Source: Hymenobacter crusticola (GTDB lineage: Bacteria > Bacteroidota > Bacteroidia > Cytophagales > Hymenobacteraceae). Taken from it: DNA of 64,000 nt. The stretch covers positions 434,001 to 498,000 of the forward strand of contig NZ_MTSE01000004.1 in NCBI RefSeq assembly GCF_002154225.1, in the 5' to 3' direction. Both the position numbers and the translations under genes were made by a program. This document shows positions 28,950-39,133 of this stretch, piece after piece (position 1 is the stretch's first letter; every line of letters starts with the position of its first letter). Under the pieces are notes generated by a model, which was given only the letters and a program-made list of their open reading frames with translations, was not told where the DNA came from and did not search any database.

Positions 28950-30449
28950 ATGACAAAACCTGTACATGATCTGAATATTCAGCTGCTTCTTTCTGCCTGC
29001 TTCTCCTGCGGCCCGTGGGGGTGGGTACGCTACTTAGGCTGCCTCACACTCGTGCTAGGTTGCACCAATGGGTTGCTGCTGAGTGCGGTATCTGCGGCCG
29101 AGTCGCCGGATGCGCAGGTAGCGGCGCTGCTCCGGCAGCAGGTTGTCCGCATCGGAAGCCCTGCCGCCAGTACCGCCGATGCGGCGCAGGTTGCCCACTT
29201 TTACGCGCTTACCAACTACGGCCCCGTCTGGACGCGCGGCGCCGCGCTCGTGCCCGATGCCTGGACCGGGTTGAACTTGCTGACGACAGCGGAGCAAGTC
29301 GGCTTAAAAGCCACCGACTATAAAGTGGAGCGGTTGCGTAGCATGCTAGATTCGGTGCAGCAGGGGCCTGCGCCGTCGGTGGCATTGCGCGTGCGCACCG
29401 AGCAGCAACTCACGGCGCAAGTCCTCCGGTTTGCGCGCCATTTGCGCAGCGGGCGCATCGGCGATACGCTCCTGCGCCCGCCCCTCTCGGAGCGTGAGCT
29501 AGCTTTCGACCCCGCACTGCACGTGCTGCAAGCGTTGCGCAGTGGGCAGTTCGCGGCCCACCTCTTGGCAGCGCAACCTACCTCCCGGAGCTACGTGCGC
29601 TTGCGCTGGGCCTGGCAGCGGCTGCTACACACCGACAGCGCCGCGGCCCGCCGCCTCACCTTGCCCGTCGCCTTGAACCTGGAGCGGCTGCGCTGGGAAC
29701 CCCAGCAAGACTCTCTGTATATGGTGGTTAACATCCCAGCCTACAGCTTGCAGATAGTGCGCGGCGCGCAAGTAGTGGCCAGTCACCGCGTCATAGTGGG
29801 CAAGGCCGATACCCCAACGCCCGAGCTGTACAGTCAGCTAACCTACTTTCAGGCGGCTCCGGAGTGGCGCGTGCCGAACAGCATTGCCGTGGGAGAGATG
29901 CTACCTAGGTTAAAGCAAGCCCCCAACTACCTAGCCCGGCATGGCTACAAACTGTACACGGCCGCCGGCCAGCCCGCCAACCCATACCGGATCAATTGGA
30001 AACAGATAACGCCAGCCACTTTTGCGTACCAGGTGCGACAAGCTCCCTCTAGTAGCAACGCCCTCGGACGCGTGGTTTTTCGGTTTGCCAATTCGTACGC
30101 CATTTACCTGCACGACACGCCAGCCAAAGCGGCTTTTCGGGCTGATCGTCGGGCGCTAAGTCATGGCTGCGTGCGGGTGGAAAAGCCGCTGCTACTGGCG
30201 CAGTTTCTGTTGCAGCGCGATGATGCCCCGCAAGCTGCTAGGCGCATACGAGAGTTGCAAGCGAGCGTAAGCCGAAACCGCACAACGGTATTTTCCCTAA
30301 GGGCGCCGGTGCCCCTATACGTCCGCTACCTTACCTGCGAAGCCGACGGCAACCAGCTCCGCCAGCTCCCCGATATCTACCAGCGCGACAACGCGCTTGC
30401 GCAAGCCTGGCAAGCAGACGTTAGCCCGCTTGCCAGTGTCGGACAGTAA
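28950..30449 (+). CDS. L,D-transpeptidase (YcbB/LdtD-like)
   Basis: 499 residues from ATG 28950 with an N-terminal hydrophobic signal/anchor (WVRYLGCLTLVLGCTNGLLLSAVSA). The order is a scaffold domain, a peptidoglycan-binding-like helical region (~residues 100-230), and a YkuD catalytic domain with SLYMVVNIPAYSLQIVRGAQ, YFQAAPEWRVPNSI and the active-site motif ALSHGCVRVEKP containing the nucleophile Cys. YcbB-type enzymes make 3-3 cross-links in peptidoglycan and can bypass beta-lactam-sensitive transpeptidation. Confidence 0.9.
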   Translation: MTKPVHDLNIQLLLSACFSCGPWGWVRYLGCLTLVLGCTNGLLLSAVSAAESPDAQVAALLRQQVVRIGSPAASTADAAQVAHFYALTNYGPVWTRGAALVPDAWTGLNLLTTAEQVGLKATDYKVERLRSMLDSVQQGPAPSVALRVRTEQQLTAQVLRFARHLRSGRIGDTLLRPPLSERELAFDPALHVLQALRSGQFAAHLLAAQPTSRSYVRLRWAWQRLLHTDSAAARRLTLPVALNLERLRWEPQQDSLYMVVNIPAYSLQIVRGAQVVASHRVIVGKADTPTPELYSQLTYFQAAPEWRVPNSIAVGEMLPRLKQAPNYLARHGYKLYTAAGQPANPYRINWKQITPATFAYQVRQAPSSSNALGRVVFRFANSYAIYLHDTPAKAAFRADRRALSHGCVRVEKPLLLAQFLLQRDDAPQAARRIRELQASVSRNRTTVFSLRAPVPLYVRYLTCEADGNQLRQLPDIYQRDNALAQAWQADVSPLASVGQ

Positions 30450-30506
30450 GGCACTGTCTAGTCTGCTTGGAATAAGTTATTTAACATGCAAAATCTGCTT
30501 ACGAAG

Positions 30507-31139
30507 CTATTCGGTGGTGGATATTGGAAAATAGCGCGTTTGCAGTTCCGCGTCTGAGCAGGTTTCGAGGGCGAGCAGCGCCGCGTATGGGTCACCGGCA
30601 AGACCCAGGGCGGTGGCAAAAGCTGGCTCAGTTTTCAAGCCTGCGGCGCGCTGGGCGTGCACGCGCGCCCGAAAGGCCGCGCCACCTAGGGTCAGCAGGC
30701 GGTGTTCGATTAGCAGGTGCCGGTAGCCATGTTGCTGCGCGCTTGGCACGGGTTGCCCAAATAGCTCTATGGGCCACTCGCCCAAGGTGAAACCTACCAC
30801 GATGCTCGGGTAACCCTGGCGCTCGGTGCGGCGCACAGCGAAATCTGGGTAATGACCAAACTGCGCCTGCACCAACGCCTCGAACGCACCTAGGTCGTAC
30901 ACTGCGCAGACAATATCAAGGTCGCTGCCTGGCTGCTGCAAGTCGATGGGCACCGTACCGACTAACAGCGGCTGATACGCTTGTAATAGGGGCAGCAAGT
31001 TGCTCGTGGTAAGCGCGTAGTAGGCGGTTTGCTGCGCTACCGTACCGTGTCGCAGGTACGCTACGTCTTGGAAAGGCAAAGGCATGCTAGGGTCGTTTGG
31101 CCGCAACTTACGGCGGGCGTCCGTTAGTTGACTAGTCAT
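30507..31139 (-). CDS. DUF4269 protein (nucleotidyltransferase-like)
   Basis: 210 residues. LVGTVPIDLQQPGSDLDIVCAVYD (GT/S ... DxD) looks like a nucleotidyltransferase palm, and GYPSIVVGFTLGEWPIELFGQPVPSAQQHGYRHLLIEHRLL is typical of DUF4269. Substrate unknown. Divergent from the 115-residue gene at 31212. Confidence 0.82.
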   Translation of the reverse strand: MTSQLTDARRKLRPNDPSMPLPFQDVAYLRHGTVAQQTAYYALTTSNLLPLLQAYQPLLVGTVPIDLQQPGSDLDIVCAVYDLGAFEALVQAQFGHYPDFAVRRTERQGYPSIVVGFTLGEWPIELFGQPVPSAQQHGYRHLLIEHRLLTLGGAAFRARVHAQRAAGLKTEPAFATALGLAGDPYAALLALETCSDAELQTRYFPISTTE

Positions 31140-31211
31140 AGTCGCTTCGCGCTGCCGCTTTCCGGCCGGCCAGCAAAGCTTCTTTCTTTGACACTTGTCG
31201 TATACTGCGAC

Positions 31212-31559
31212 ATGAGCCTAGACCTAGAGACCTTCCTGCAACACACCCCTGCCGCCGAAAAAACCATTATTCACACCCAAAAACGAAACCAGCACCAACA
31301 ATTTCCGGCGCTCCTCATTGCCCAGACGCCCAGCCAAAAGCTGTTCGTGACGCTGGAAGCCCAGCGCCGTTACGTCACCCATACCATTGCAGAAGACAAT
31401 CCTGACGAGCTGGAGCTTGACTTTGTGGAAGACTACGCCGAAGTAGAAGCCATTCTGGAAGACGCGGGCCTGTATGGGGTACACGATGGCGAGGTAGGCA
31501 TCGTTTACCACAACTTGCTGTTTTTGCTAATGAACCCGGAAAAGAGTGCGGAGTTTTAA
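31212..31559 (+). CDS. Hypothetical acidic protein (115 aa)
   Basis: ATG at 31212 (MSLDLETFLQHTPAAEKTII). Two halves: a basic/Gln-rich N-terminus with beta-strands (FPALLIAQTPSQKLFVTLEA) and a strongly acidic C-terminal region (EDNPDELELDFVEDYAEVEAILEDAG). No domain recognised, cytoplasmic. An in-frame upstream start at 31128 overlaps the divergent gene and is unlikely. Confidence 0.6.
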   Translation: MSLDLETFLQHTPAAEKTIIHTQKRNQHQQFPALLIAQTPSQKLFVTLEAQRRYVTHTIAEDNPDELELDFVEDYAEVEAILEDAGLYGVHDGEVGIVYHNLLFLLMNPEKSAEF

Positions 31560-31635
31560 CTGTCGAGTGTTGACCGGAAGTGAGACAGCTCACAAAAGAA
31601 TTTTAACTCAACATTCAAAAATCAACGCTTCCTAA

Positions 31636-32082
<447 letters not shown>

Positions 32083-32109
32083 GACGAAGCCGGCGCTTGG
32101 CGCTACTGC

Positions 32110-33165
32110 TTAGTGCCGGTTGCGATAGTCGGCAATAATTCCCTCGCAGATCCAGTTGGCCAACGCCTGGCGGTTATCAGGCACTACGAAGCGTCGCTGA
32201 TCCTTGATGTTGCGGATGTTGCCTAGCTCCAAGAATACGGCGGGCGCGTGGCTGTTGCGCACTACAAACAGGGTATTGCGCGTCGAGACGGTGCCTTTGT
32301 AAGGGCGGTTGGGCTGGGCGCGCTTGTAGCGGCTAGTGAAGGTTTTATGGATTTGTTCGGCCAGGCGCTTGCCGGCAGCACTGGCCGAGTTGTGGTAAAA
32401 AAACACGTCGATGTTTTGGCCGACGCTGCGGCTGTCTACGTGCAGGCCGATGAAGCGCTGATAGCTATTCTTGTGGGCCGCCTTCAACTTATTGACTGCG
32501 TTGATGCGCAACCGGAGGCGGGCGAGCTGGTTCGCGGGCGTAACCTGGTGCGGATACGTCACTTCGTCGTAATCCATCTTCAGCACGGCTTGGTCGCGGA
32601 TGCCGTCGTTGGGGTCCTGGATGATCATGTAGGCCGTGGCGCCGTGCTCCAGCAGCTGATGCACTAGGCGCAAACCCACGTCGTAGGCATATTCATCTTC
32701 GGCAAGCAAGTTGCCGCCGTACTTGCCAATAGCGCCCGGATCAGGCCCGCCGTGCCCGGTGGAAACGTACAACACGGCCCCGCGCAGTAGCTGGTCGCGC
32801 ACCGTCACGTGGCTGTAGGCGGGCCCAAACAGCACGGGCAAGGGCACACTCACTTTCGACGGTTTCGCCGCTAGCTTCGGGACAACGGTTGACGCTGGTA
32901 CGTCGCGCTTGCTGATGGGGCGCAGCATCGGGCGAGGCAGCGTGTATTTGCGGCCAGCAACCAGCGTGTTTTTCCGGCCTAGCTTGCCCCGGTTCAGGTT
33001 TAGAAATGCTCGCAGGTTGGAACGCGGGTCGAGCCGGTTGCGCCGTAGCAGCGTTACCACATTATCGCCGCGCCGTGCCACTACTTTCCGGTAGCCGCTT
33101 TGGCTAAAAGCTAGGATGGAGGCGAGAAGAAGTACTAGAAAAAGAGAAACGGTACGCAAAAGCAA
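32110..33165 (-). CDS. N-acetylmuramoyl-L-alanine amidase with LysM-like N-terminus
   Basis: 351 residues: signal peptide (MLLRTVSLFLVLLLASILAFS), a LysM-like region (VVARRGDNVVTLLRRNRLDPRSNL ... LVAGRKYTLP), a linker, and an Amidase_3 domain with zinc ligands in YVSTGHGGPDPGAIG, an acidic LAEDEYAYDV, RFIGLHVDSRSVGQNIDVFFYH, and a catalytic Glu in APAVFLELGNIRN. It hydrolyses the amide between MurNAc and L-Ala during cell separation or remodelling. Confidence 0.9.
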   Translation of the reverse strand: MLLRTVSLFLVLLLASILAFSQSGYRKVVARRGDNVVTLLRRNRLDPRSNLRAFLNLNRGKLGRKNTLVAGRKYTLPRPMLRPISKRDVPASTVVPKLAAKPSKVSVPLPVLFGPAYSHVTVRDQLLRGAVLYVSTGHGGPDPGAIGKYGGNLLAEDEYAYDVGLRLVHQLLEHGATAYMIIQDPNDGIRDQAVLKMDYDEVTYPHQVTPANQLARLRLRINAVNKLKAAHKNSYQRFIGLHVDSRSVGQNIDVFFYHNSASAAGKRLAEQIHKTFTSRYKRAQPNRPYKGTVSTRNTLFVVRNSHAPAVFLELGNIRNIKDQRRFVVPDNRQALANWICEGIIADYRNRH

Positions 33166-33414
33166 CGAGCAGTAGAAGGGACAGAAGCGTGATGTACGAC
33201 GATGATACTAAAAAATGTTCGAGGGTAGGTGAGAATGTGTGATCACCACGCTTGGAGCCTAGGTAGGTTTAGCCAGCTCAACCCCTAAGCCGTACTGCCG
33301 AAAACGAGCACTTCGCCGCCCTGCAAGAAACGTTCCCTATACGGTCAGTTCGGCGAATTAAGCTAGGTCTGCGTATTTGAGCCTAGCAGCGCGTACTTGC
33401 AATGCTTTACTCCT

Positions 33415-35961
33415 ATGGCGAAGAATTCACCACCTACTGATACCAAAGACTTTACTGGCTTTGTCCGCGTGCGCGGCGCGCGGGAGCACAACCTGAAGAA
33501 TGTTGACCTGGAAATTCCGCGCGACGCGCTGGTGGTGTTCACGGGCGTGTCGGGTTCGGGCAAGTCGAGCCTCGCTTTCGGGACGCTGTACGCAGAGGCG
33601 CAGCGGCGCTATCTAGAGTCGGTGTCGCCGTACGCACGGCGGCTGTTTCACCAGATGGCGGTGCCCGAAGTAGATACCATCGACGGCTTGCCGCCGGCCG
33701 TGGCCTTGCAGCAGCAGCGCGGCACACCCACCACGCGCTCCTCAGTGGGCAGTGTCACGACGCTCTCGAACCTGGTGCGCATGCTTTATTCGCGAGCCGG
33801 CGACTACCCAGCAGGCCAAGGCATAATCTACGCCGAATCCTTTTCGCCTAACACCCCCGAGGGTGCCTGCCCGACTTGCCACGGCCTAGGTCGCATCTAC
33901 GAAGTGACCGAAAAATCGATGGTGCCCGACGACTCGCTTACCATCCGGGAGCGGGCCATTGCGGCGTGGCCCCAGGCATGGGGTGGTCAGAATCAGCGTG
34001 ATATCCTCGTCACGATGGGCTACGACGTAGATATTCCCTGGCGCGACCTGCCTCAAAAAGACCGCGACTGGATCCTGTTTACTGATGAGCAGCCTGTGGT
34101 GCCCGTGTACCCCGGCTACTCGCCTGCGGAAACCCAGCGCGCCCTCAAGCGCAAGGAACCGCCCAATTACATGGGCACCTTCACGAGTGCTAAGCGGCAC
34201 GTGCTGCACACCTTCGCCAATACCCAAAGCCCGCTCATGAAAAAGCGGGCCTTGCAGTACATGCTCAGCACGGAGTGCCCCATGTGCCACGGCAAACGCC
34301 TACGACCTGAGTCGCTGTCGGTCACGTTTGCCGGGCTCGACATTGCCGATTTGTCGGGGCTGCCGCTGAAGCGAGTGGCGGGCCTGTTGCAGCCCTACGC
34401 CACTGGTGCGGTCGGCAGTCAGCCGGACCACGACGCGGCGCAGTTGATTGTAAAACAGCGCATTGCTGCTGACCTCGCGGCTCGTCTTGCCGTGCTGCTC
34501 GACCTAGGTTTGGGTTACCTATCCTTGGAACGCAGCACGCCCACCTTGTCGCCGGGTGAGTTGCAGCGGTTGCGGCTAGCTACTCAGTTGTATTCCAACT
34601 TGTTCGGCGTGGTGTACGTGCTCGATGAGCCTTCCGCTGGCCTGCACCCCTCCGATACAGAAGCCCTATTGAAAGCCTTGGCCGGTCTGAAGCAGGCTGG
34701 CAATTCGCTGTTTGTGGTGGAGCACAACCTTGATGTAATTCGGCAGGCCGATTGGCTCGTGGATGTTGGCCCAGCGGCCGGCGAGCAGGGCGGCGAGGTG
34801 CTCTACAGTGGTCCGCCCCAGGGCCTAGCCGACATAGAAACCTCGCAGACGCGCCGCTACCTGTTCACGGCCGATCATGAGCAGCTTGTGCGCACGCCCC
34901 GCACGCCCGCAGGCTGGCTACGGCTAAGCGGCGTCACGCGTAACAACTTGGAGCAGCTTGAGGTGGCCTTCCCGTTGGGCGTGCTTACCACCGTTACGGG
35001 TGTGTCGGGCTCAGGCAAATCGAGTTTAGTGAGCCAGGTGCTGGTAGAACTTGTGGCCGCGCAGCTAGGGCAGGAAGTGGAAGCTGAGGAGGAAGAAGCC
35101 GACCCCTTGGAGCGCGCCGAACCCGCCGAGCTAGGTGGCCAAATCGTGGCCGGTATGGAGCAGATCAAGCGGCTGGTGCGCGTCGATCAAAAGCCCATTG
35201 GCCGCACGCCGCGCTCCAACATGGCCACGTACACGGGTCTCTTCGACCACGTGCGCAAACTCTTTGCCGCCACCAAAATGGCCAAAGCACGCCGCTACGA
35301 TGCGGGCCGTTTCTCTTTCAACGTAGCCAAAGGCCGCTGCGAAAACTGCCAGGGCGAAGGTTTTGTGATGGTGGAACTGTTGTTTTTGCCTAGCGTGTAT
35401 GCGCCGTGCCCCGTTTGTCACGGTGCCCGCTACAACGCCAAAACCTTGGAAGTCACCTATCGCGACAAGAACATTGCGGAAGTACTTGGCTTGACTGTGG
35501 ACGCCGCCTGGGAATTTTTCGCCGACGAGCCCACCATACTGCGCGCCCTTACCGTGCTGCGCGAAGTCGGCCTAGGATACTTGCGCCTCGGTCAGCCCGC
35601 CACCGAGCTGTCGGGGGGTGAGGCCCAGCGCATTAAGCTAGCTACCGAGCTGCAACGGGCCCAGCGGGGCAATTCCCTCTACGTGCTCGACGAGCCTACC
35701 ACCGGCCTGCACCCCTCCGACGTGGAGAAGCTCATGGCCCAACTCGACGGCCTAGTGGATGCCGGCAACACCGTTATCGTGGTCGAGCACGACATGCGCG
35801 TAGTTGCTGGCTCCGATTGGGTTATTGACATGGGACCCGGCGCCGGCGACGAAGGCGGCCACGTTGTAGCCGCTGGCCCGCCTGCTGAGGTGGCGCGGGT
35901 CAAGGAAAGCCGCACAGCGCCGTACCTAGCTAGGTTTCAAGCCAATGTTCAGCAGCCTTGA
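33415..35961 (+). CDS. UvrA2-type excinuclease ABC subunit A paralogue
   Basis: 848 residues from ATG 33415, shorter than UvrA (~940). Two ABC ATPase halves with Walker [10 protein letters not shown] (~residue 40) and [10 protein letters not shown], signatures [12 protein letters not shown] and [12 protein letters not shown], and Walker [16 protein letters not shown] and [15 protein letters not shown]. Zinc cysteines are seen in [25 protein letters not shown] and CPVCHGARY. The first CPTC lies only ~110 residues after Walker A, whereas canonical UvrA has its UvrB-binding domain in between, so this domain is missing. Such UvrA2 proteins are tied to DNA-damage tolerance or drug resistance. Confidence 0.88.
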   Translation: MAKNSPPTDTKDFTGFVRVRGAREHNLKNVDLEIPRDALVVFTGVSGSGKSSLAFGTLYAEAQRRYLESVSPYARRLFHQMAVPEVDTIDGLPPAVALQQQRGTPTTRSSVGSVTTLSNLVRMLYSRAGDYPAGQGIIYAESFSPNTPEGACPTCHGLGRIYEVTEKSMVPDDSLTIRERAIAAWPQAWGGQNQRDILVTMGYDVDIPWRDLPQKDRDWILFTDEQPVVPVYPGYSPAETQRALKRKEPPNYMGTFTSAKRHVLHTFANTQSPLMKKRALQYMLSTECPMCHGKRLRPESLSVTFAGLDIADLSGLPLKRVAGLLQPYATGAVGSQPDHDAAQLIVKQRIAADLAARLAVLLDLGLGYLSLERSTPTLSPGELQRLRLATQLYSNLFGVVYVLDEPSAGLHPSDTEALLKALAGLKQAGNSLFVVEHNLDVIRQADWLVDVGPAAGEQGGEVLYSGPPQGLADIETSQTRRYLFTADHEQLVRTPRTPAGWLRLSGVTRNNLEQLEVAFPLGVLTTVTGVSGSGKSSLVSQVLVELVAAQLGQEVEAEEEEADPLERAEPAELGGQIVAGMEQIKRLVRVDQKPIGRTPRSNMATYTGLFDHVRKLFAATKMAKARRYDAGRFSFNVAKGRCENCQGEGFVMVELLFLPSVYAPCPVCHGARYNAKTLEVTYRDKNIAEVLGLTVDAAWEFFADEPTILRALTVLREVGLGYLRLGQPATELSGGEAQRIKLATELQRAQRGNSLYVLDEPTTGLHPSDVEKLMAQLDGLVDAGNTVIVVEHDMRVVAGSDWVIDMGPGAGDEGGHVVAAGPPAEVARVKESRTAPYLARFQANVQQP

Positions 35962-36025
35962 CCAAAGGCAAGCCGTATCGTACAAAGGTTCTTTTCCATA
36001 CCCTGATTCACGCTTTTGCTGTACC

Positions 36026-36601
36026 ATGGCATCGTTCGTAGAAGAATTCTTTCGCAATCCGGCCACAGTTGGTTCGCTCATACCTAGCTCCCGCGACCTG
36101 ACCGACAAAGTGCTAGAGCCCATCTACTTTGCCGCTGCCCGCTGCATCGTGGAATACGGGCCGGGCACGGGCGTCTTCACTGACCTTCTGGTGACTCGAC
36201 GCCGCGCGGAAACCACCCTTGTGCTGATCGAATCCAACCGCCGCTTCGCTACGCTCCTGCAAGAGCGCTACACCAGCCAGCCCAACGTGCACATCATCCA
36301 CGGCTCGGCCGACAAAACCGGCGACTACCTGAAAGAGCTAGGTATCAGCGAAGTAGATTATGTGGTGTGCGGCCTGCCATTTTCCTCGTTGCCCCGAAAG
36401 CTAGGTTGGCGTATTCTGGAGCACACCCAGCAGCTGCTTTTGCCCCCCGGCAAGCTGATTCTGTTTCAGTATTCCTTGCAGAATCGGAAGCTGTTCGAGC
36501 GGTTCTTCCGCCTCACCGGCCACGCGCACGTGCTGTTGAACCTGCCGCCCGCCTATGTGCTGACCTACGAGCCGAAAGAGGCTGCTGACGCCGGCCAGTA
36601 G
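36026..36601 (+). CDS. SAM-dependent methyltransferase (PmtA/KsgA-like)
   Basis: 191 residues from ATG 36026 (MASFVEEFFRNPATVGSLIPSS); an upstream frame from 35945 overlaps the uvrA2 end. Rossmann motif I is CIVEYGPGTGVFT, motif II acidic LVLIESNRR, then IIHGSADKTGDYL and VDYVVCGLPFSSLP. The opening FxxNPxxVGSLxPSS is typical of phospholipid N-methyltransferase/rRNA adenine dimethylase-like proteins. The substrate is probably a membrane lipid. It is 65 bases after uvrA2 on the same strand. Confidence 0.82.
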   Translation: MASFVEEFFRNPATVGSLIPSSRDLTDKVLEPIYFAAARCIVEYGPGTGVFTDLLVTRRRAETTLVLIESNRRFATLLQERYTSQPNVHIIHGSADKTGDYLKELGISEVDYVVCGLPFSSLPRKLGWRILEHTQQLLLPPGKLILFQYSLQNRKLFERFFRLTGHAHVLLNLPPAYVLTYEPKEAADAGQ

Positions 36602-36754
36602 CTCGCAGCAGCGAGTAAATTCAGGGCCTTATGCGGAAGATGGAAGTTGTGTAACGCAATCTGTATCACATCATTATGTGAGCATTGTGTACTGTTGTTT
36701 GCTCTACCTTAGCAGAACAGGCAATGATTTACACACAGTAGAAGCAAGCTCAGC

Positions 36755-37735
36755 ATGGCAAACTTGATAGGGGATTCTGCGGACGCAGCACTACCCGGCG
36801 TAAAAGGAGAAAACACGGCCGGCGACGGCGTAACAGGCACCAGCAACACGGGCTACGCCGTGCACGGCATTAGCCAAACAGGCTACGGCGTACTGGGCGA
36901 AAGCCAGGGCAGCGGCGTAGTAGGGAAGAGCACCGGCTGGTTCGGGGTAGTCGGCATGAGCGACACAGGCTCTGGGGTTTATGGCGAGGCGACGGGTTCC
37001 GGGGTGATTGGAAAAAGCAAAACCTGGCACGGTACGGCTGGCTTTAGCGACAGTACGACAGGCGGCGCCGGCTTGTACGGCGAAGCCACTGGGCCGGGCG
37101 TGATTGGGGTTAGCAAAACCTGGCACGGCATCTACGGCGAGACGCCGAGCACCACGGGCGGCGCCGGCGTGTGGGGCGAGCACAAAGGCGCGGGCAGTGG
37201 CGTGGTGGGCGTCAGCCAGGGCGGCGCGGGCGTGTACGGCAAGGGCGGGCGCGTAGCGGGCTTCTTTGAAGGAAAAGTGGAAGTGAAGGGTGACCTCGAC
37301 GTGACCGGCGACATTCGCTTAGCTAACGCCGATTGCGCCGAAGACTTCGACATCGCCGATGCTAGCTCCGTGGAGCCGGGTACAGTGATGGTGCTAGGGC
37401 AGGAAGGCGCACTGCATGCCAGTCAGCAGCCCTACGACAAGCGCGTGGCGGGCGTCATTTCCGGTGCGGGCGCGTACAAACCGGGTATTGTATTGGATCA
37501 GCAGCCCGCGCGACCTGACCGCCTGCCTGTGGCGTTGCTGGGCAAGGTGTATTGCAAAGCCGACGCACAGAACGCCCCTATCGAAGTGGGCGACTTGCTC
37601 ACGACTTCTTCTCTGCCTGGGCACGCCATGAAAGCCGCCGAGCCGCTGAAAGCGTTTGGGGCGGTGATTGGGAAGGCGCTGCGGCCTCTCCGAGAAGGCC
37701 AAGGCCTGATTCCGATTCTGATTGCTTTGCAGTAA
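36755..37735 (+). CDS. GVxG tandem-repeat protein
   Basis: 326 residues, no signal peptide. Residues ~25-170 are tandem short repeats of the form GxGVxGxS (GYGVLGESQGSGVVGKSTGW, GVYGEATGSGVIGKSKTWHG) compatible with a beta-helix or trimeric fibre. A coiled linker (GFFEGKVEVKGDLDVTGDIRL) and a C-terminal domain (CAEDFDIADASSVEPGTVMVLG ... GDLLTTSSLPGHAMKA) follow. The C-terminal part resembles domains found in tail-fibre-like or surface proteins. It is 12 bases ahead of the HELTH protein gene, so the two are co-transcribed. Confidence 0.7.
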   Translation: MANLIGDSADAALPGVKGENTAGDGVTGTSNTGYAVHGISQTGYGVLGESQGSGVVGKSTGWFGVVGMSDTGSGVYGEATGSGVIGKSKTWHGTAGFSDSTTGGAGLYGEATGPGVIGVSKTWHGIYGETPSTTGGAGVWGEHKGAGSGVVGVSQGGAGVYGKGGRVAGFFEGKVEVKGDLDVTGDIRLANADCAEDFDIADASSVEPGTVMVLGQEGALHASQQPYDKRVAGVISGAGAYKPGIVLDQQPARPDRLPVALLGKVYCKADAQNAPIEVGDLLTTSSLPGHAMKAAEPLKAFGAVIGKALRPLREGQGLIPILIALQ

Positions 37736-37747
37736 AAGAGCTAGGCC

Positions 37748-38995
37748 ATGAAAAGTGTACGGCAGGCAATTCAGAAATCGTGGTTCCCGGAGCTCCGCAT
37801 CTTGCGAAGCGACCTAGGTACGTCGCTCCAACTCGGGGAGCCGTTGTCGCTCACGGCGCTCACGCGCCACCTCGACCAGCCAGAAGAACGCCGCTTCCAG
37901 GCGCCGCTCGATGCCGATGCGCTGCACGGCGAGGTGGAGTTCATCATCCGCAGCGACGGTACCTACACCTTTCGCGGGCACGTGCGCGCCACGGGCTTTC
38001 CTTCGTTTGCGTACCGGGTGCAAGCCACCATTCGCTCCCCATCCGCTGGCATCGTGGTGATGGCGCAAACCAGCGGGCGGGTTTTCGGCACCGATACGCC
38101 CGGCGACCGGCAGCGAAGCTGGGAGGAAAACAACAGCAGCCCGTCGTTGCGCCAGTTCTGGATGGGTTTGCGCGCCGACGCACGGCTCGAAACCAACCTG
38201 CAAAAAGACCTGTCGGGTGTAACTGGTGCGGTGGTCGATGTGGTGACGGTGATTATCGAAACCTACGTGGCGGCGCAATTTGCCGGGGCTGTAGGCGCCG
38301 TGCTTGTGCTAGGCGTGGAACTAGGAGCTGCTGCGGGCCAAACCTTTATCAACCCAAACGTGCTGGCCGGTATTACGGTCGGCGCGGGCATCTTACTCGT
38401 GTTCGGGCCCGGGGCCATCATCCCGGCCTTGGTGGCTGGCACCGGCACCGCCTTGCTAGCGGATATCCGCTCCCGGTCGATGAACGAGGCCGAAATTGCG
38501 TTAGCGCGCACGGTTTTCCGGGATACGTTGCCCTTCGAACGCATCAAAATCACCGACTTGTACACGCCCAGCCACAACGCGAGTGGGTTTGTGGCGCGCG
38601 AGTTTGTAGTGCCTGGCATCGATGGCTCCATTCTGGTGAATATGGGCAAGAACTTCGACCACACGTTGGAGGTCGATGCACAAAGAGGGGTGCGCGACGC
38701 CTATCCTAACGCCGGGGAGGTGTTCATTCACGAGCTGACGCACGCCTGGCAGATTCACCACTCTTCCTTCACGCCAGGTCTGTTGTGTGAGGCGCTCCTG
38801 AACCGCAACTATCACTACGACAAAGCGCGGGTAAGCGCACGGGCTCCTTGGTCAGACTTTGGCCCGGAAGAACAAGCTAGCATTGTGAATGAATGGTTTG
38901 GCGCAAACAATAATTCAAACCTGGAAAGCCCACAAGCCTTGAATGACGAGCGGTTCTTTTACGTGGCGCAGAACATTCGGGTGGGGCACACCTGA
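37748..38995 (+). CDS. HELTH metalloprotease-like protein with hydrophobic core segment
   Basis: 415 residues. An N-terminal beta-rich domain (VEFIIRSDGTYTFRGHVRATG) is followed by a Gly/Ala-rich hydrophobic segment (~residues 155-240, including GAVGAVLVLGVELGAAAG and ILLVFGPGAIIPALVAGTG) and a C-terminal domain with VFIHELTHAWQIHHSS, an HExxH-type zinc motif like that in DUF4157/Vgr-related proteins. No signal peptide. The partner gene upstream encodes a fibre-like repeat protein. An effector/toxin role is possible but unproven. Confidence 0.6.
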   Translation: MKSVRQAIQKSWFPELRILRSDLGTSLQLGEPLSLTALTRHLDQPEERRFQAPLDADALHGEVEFIIRSDGTYTFRGHVRATGFPSFAYRVQATIRSPSAGIVVMAQTSGRVFGTDTPGDRQRSWEENNSSPSLRQFWMGLRADARLETNLQKDLSGVTGAVVDVVTVIIETYVAAQFAGAVGAVLVLGVELGAAAGQTFINPNVLAGITVGAGILLVFGPGAIIPALVAGTGTALLADIRSRSMNEAEIALARTVFRDTLPFERIKITDLYTPSHNASGFVAREFVVPGIDGSILVNMGKNFDHTLEVDAQRGVRDAYPNAGEVFIHELTHAWQIHHSSFTPGLLCEALLNRNYHYDKARVSARAPWSDFGPEEQASIVNEWFGANNNSNLESPQALNDERFFYVAQNIRVGHT

Positions 38996-39133
38996 ACCGA
39001 ACCGCTAGCAAGAACGGGTGGGCGAACAACCTAGGCAATTGGTTGCGGGAAGGAGCGTACCTTCGTCTCCTCAACCGCCATCAATCCGCCACGGTAAACC
39101 GAGCAGTTAGTTCGCCGAAAAACCTTCTTTCTA

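Noticed and set aside
37552..38709. 385-residue frame overlapping the repeat and HELTH genes
   Set aside because: Rich in Arg, Ala, Pro and Gly with no domain, and it overlaps the two frames that show real protein motifs; it is a GC-driven shadow.
36755..38995. Prophage tail-fibre region
   Set aside because: No integrase, capsid, terminase, tail-tube or lysis genes nearby; only two genes with fibre-like and protease-like features.
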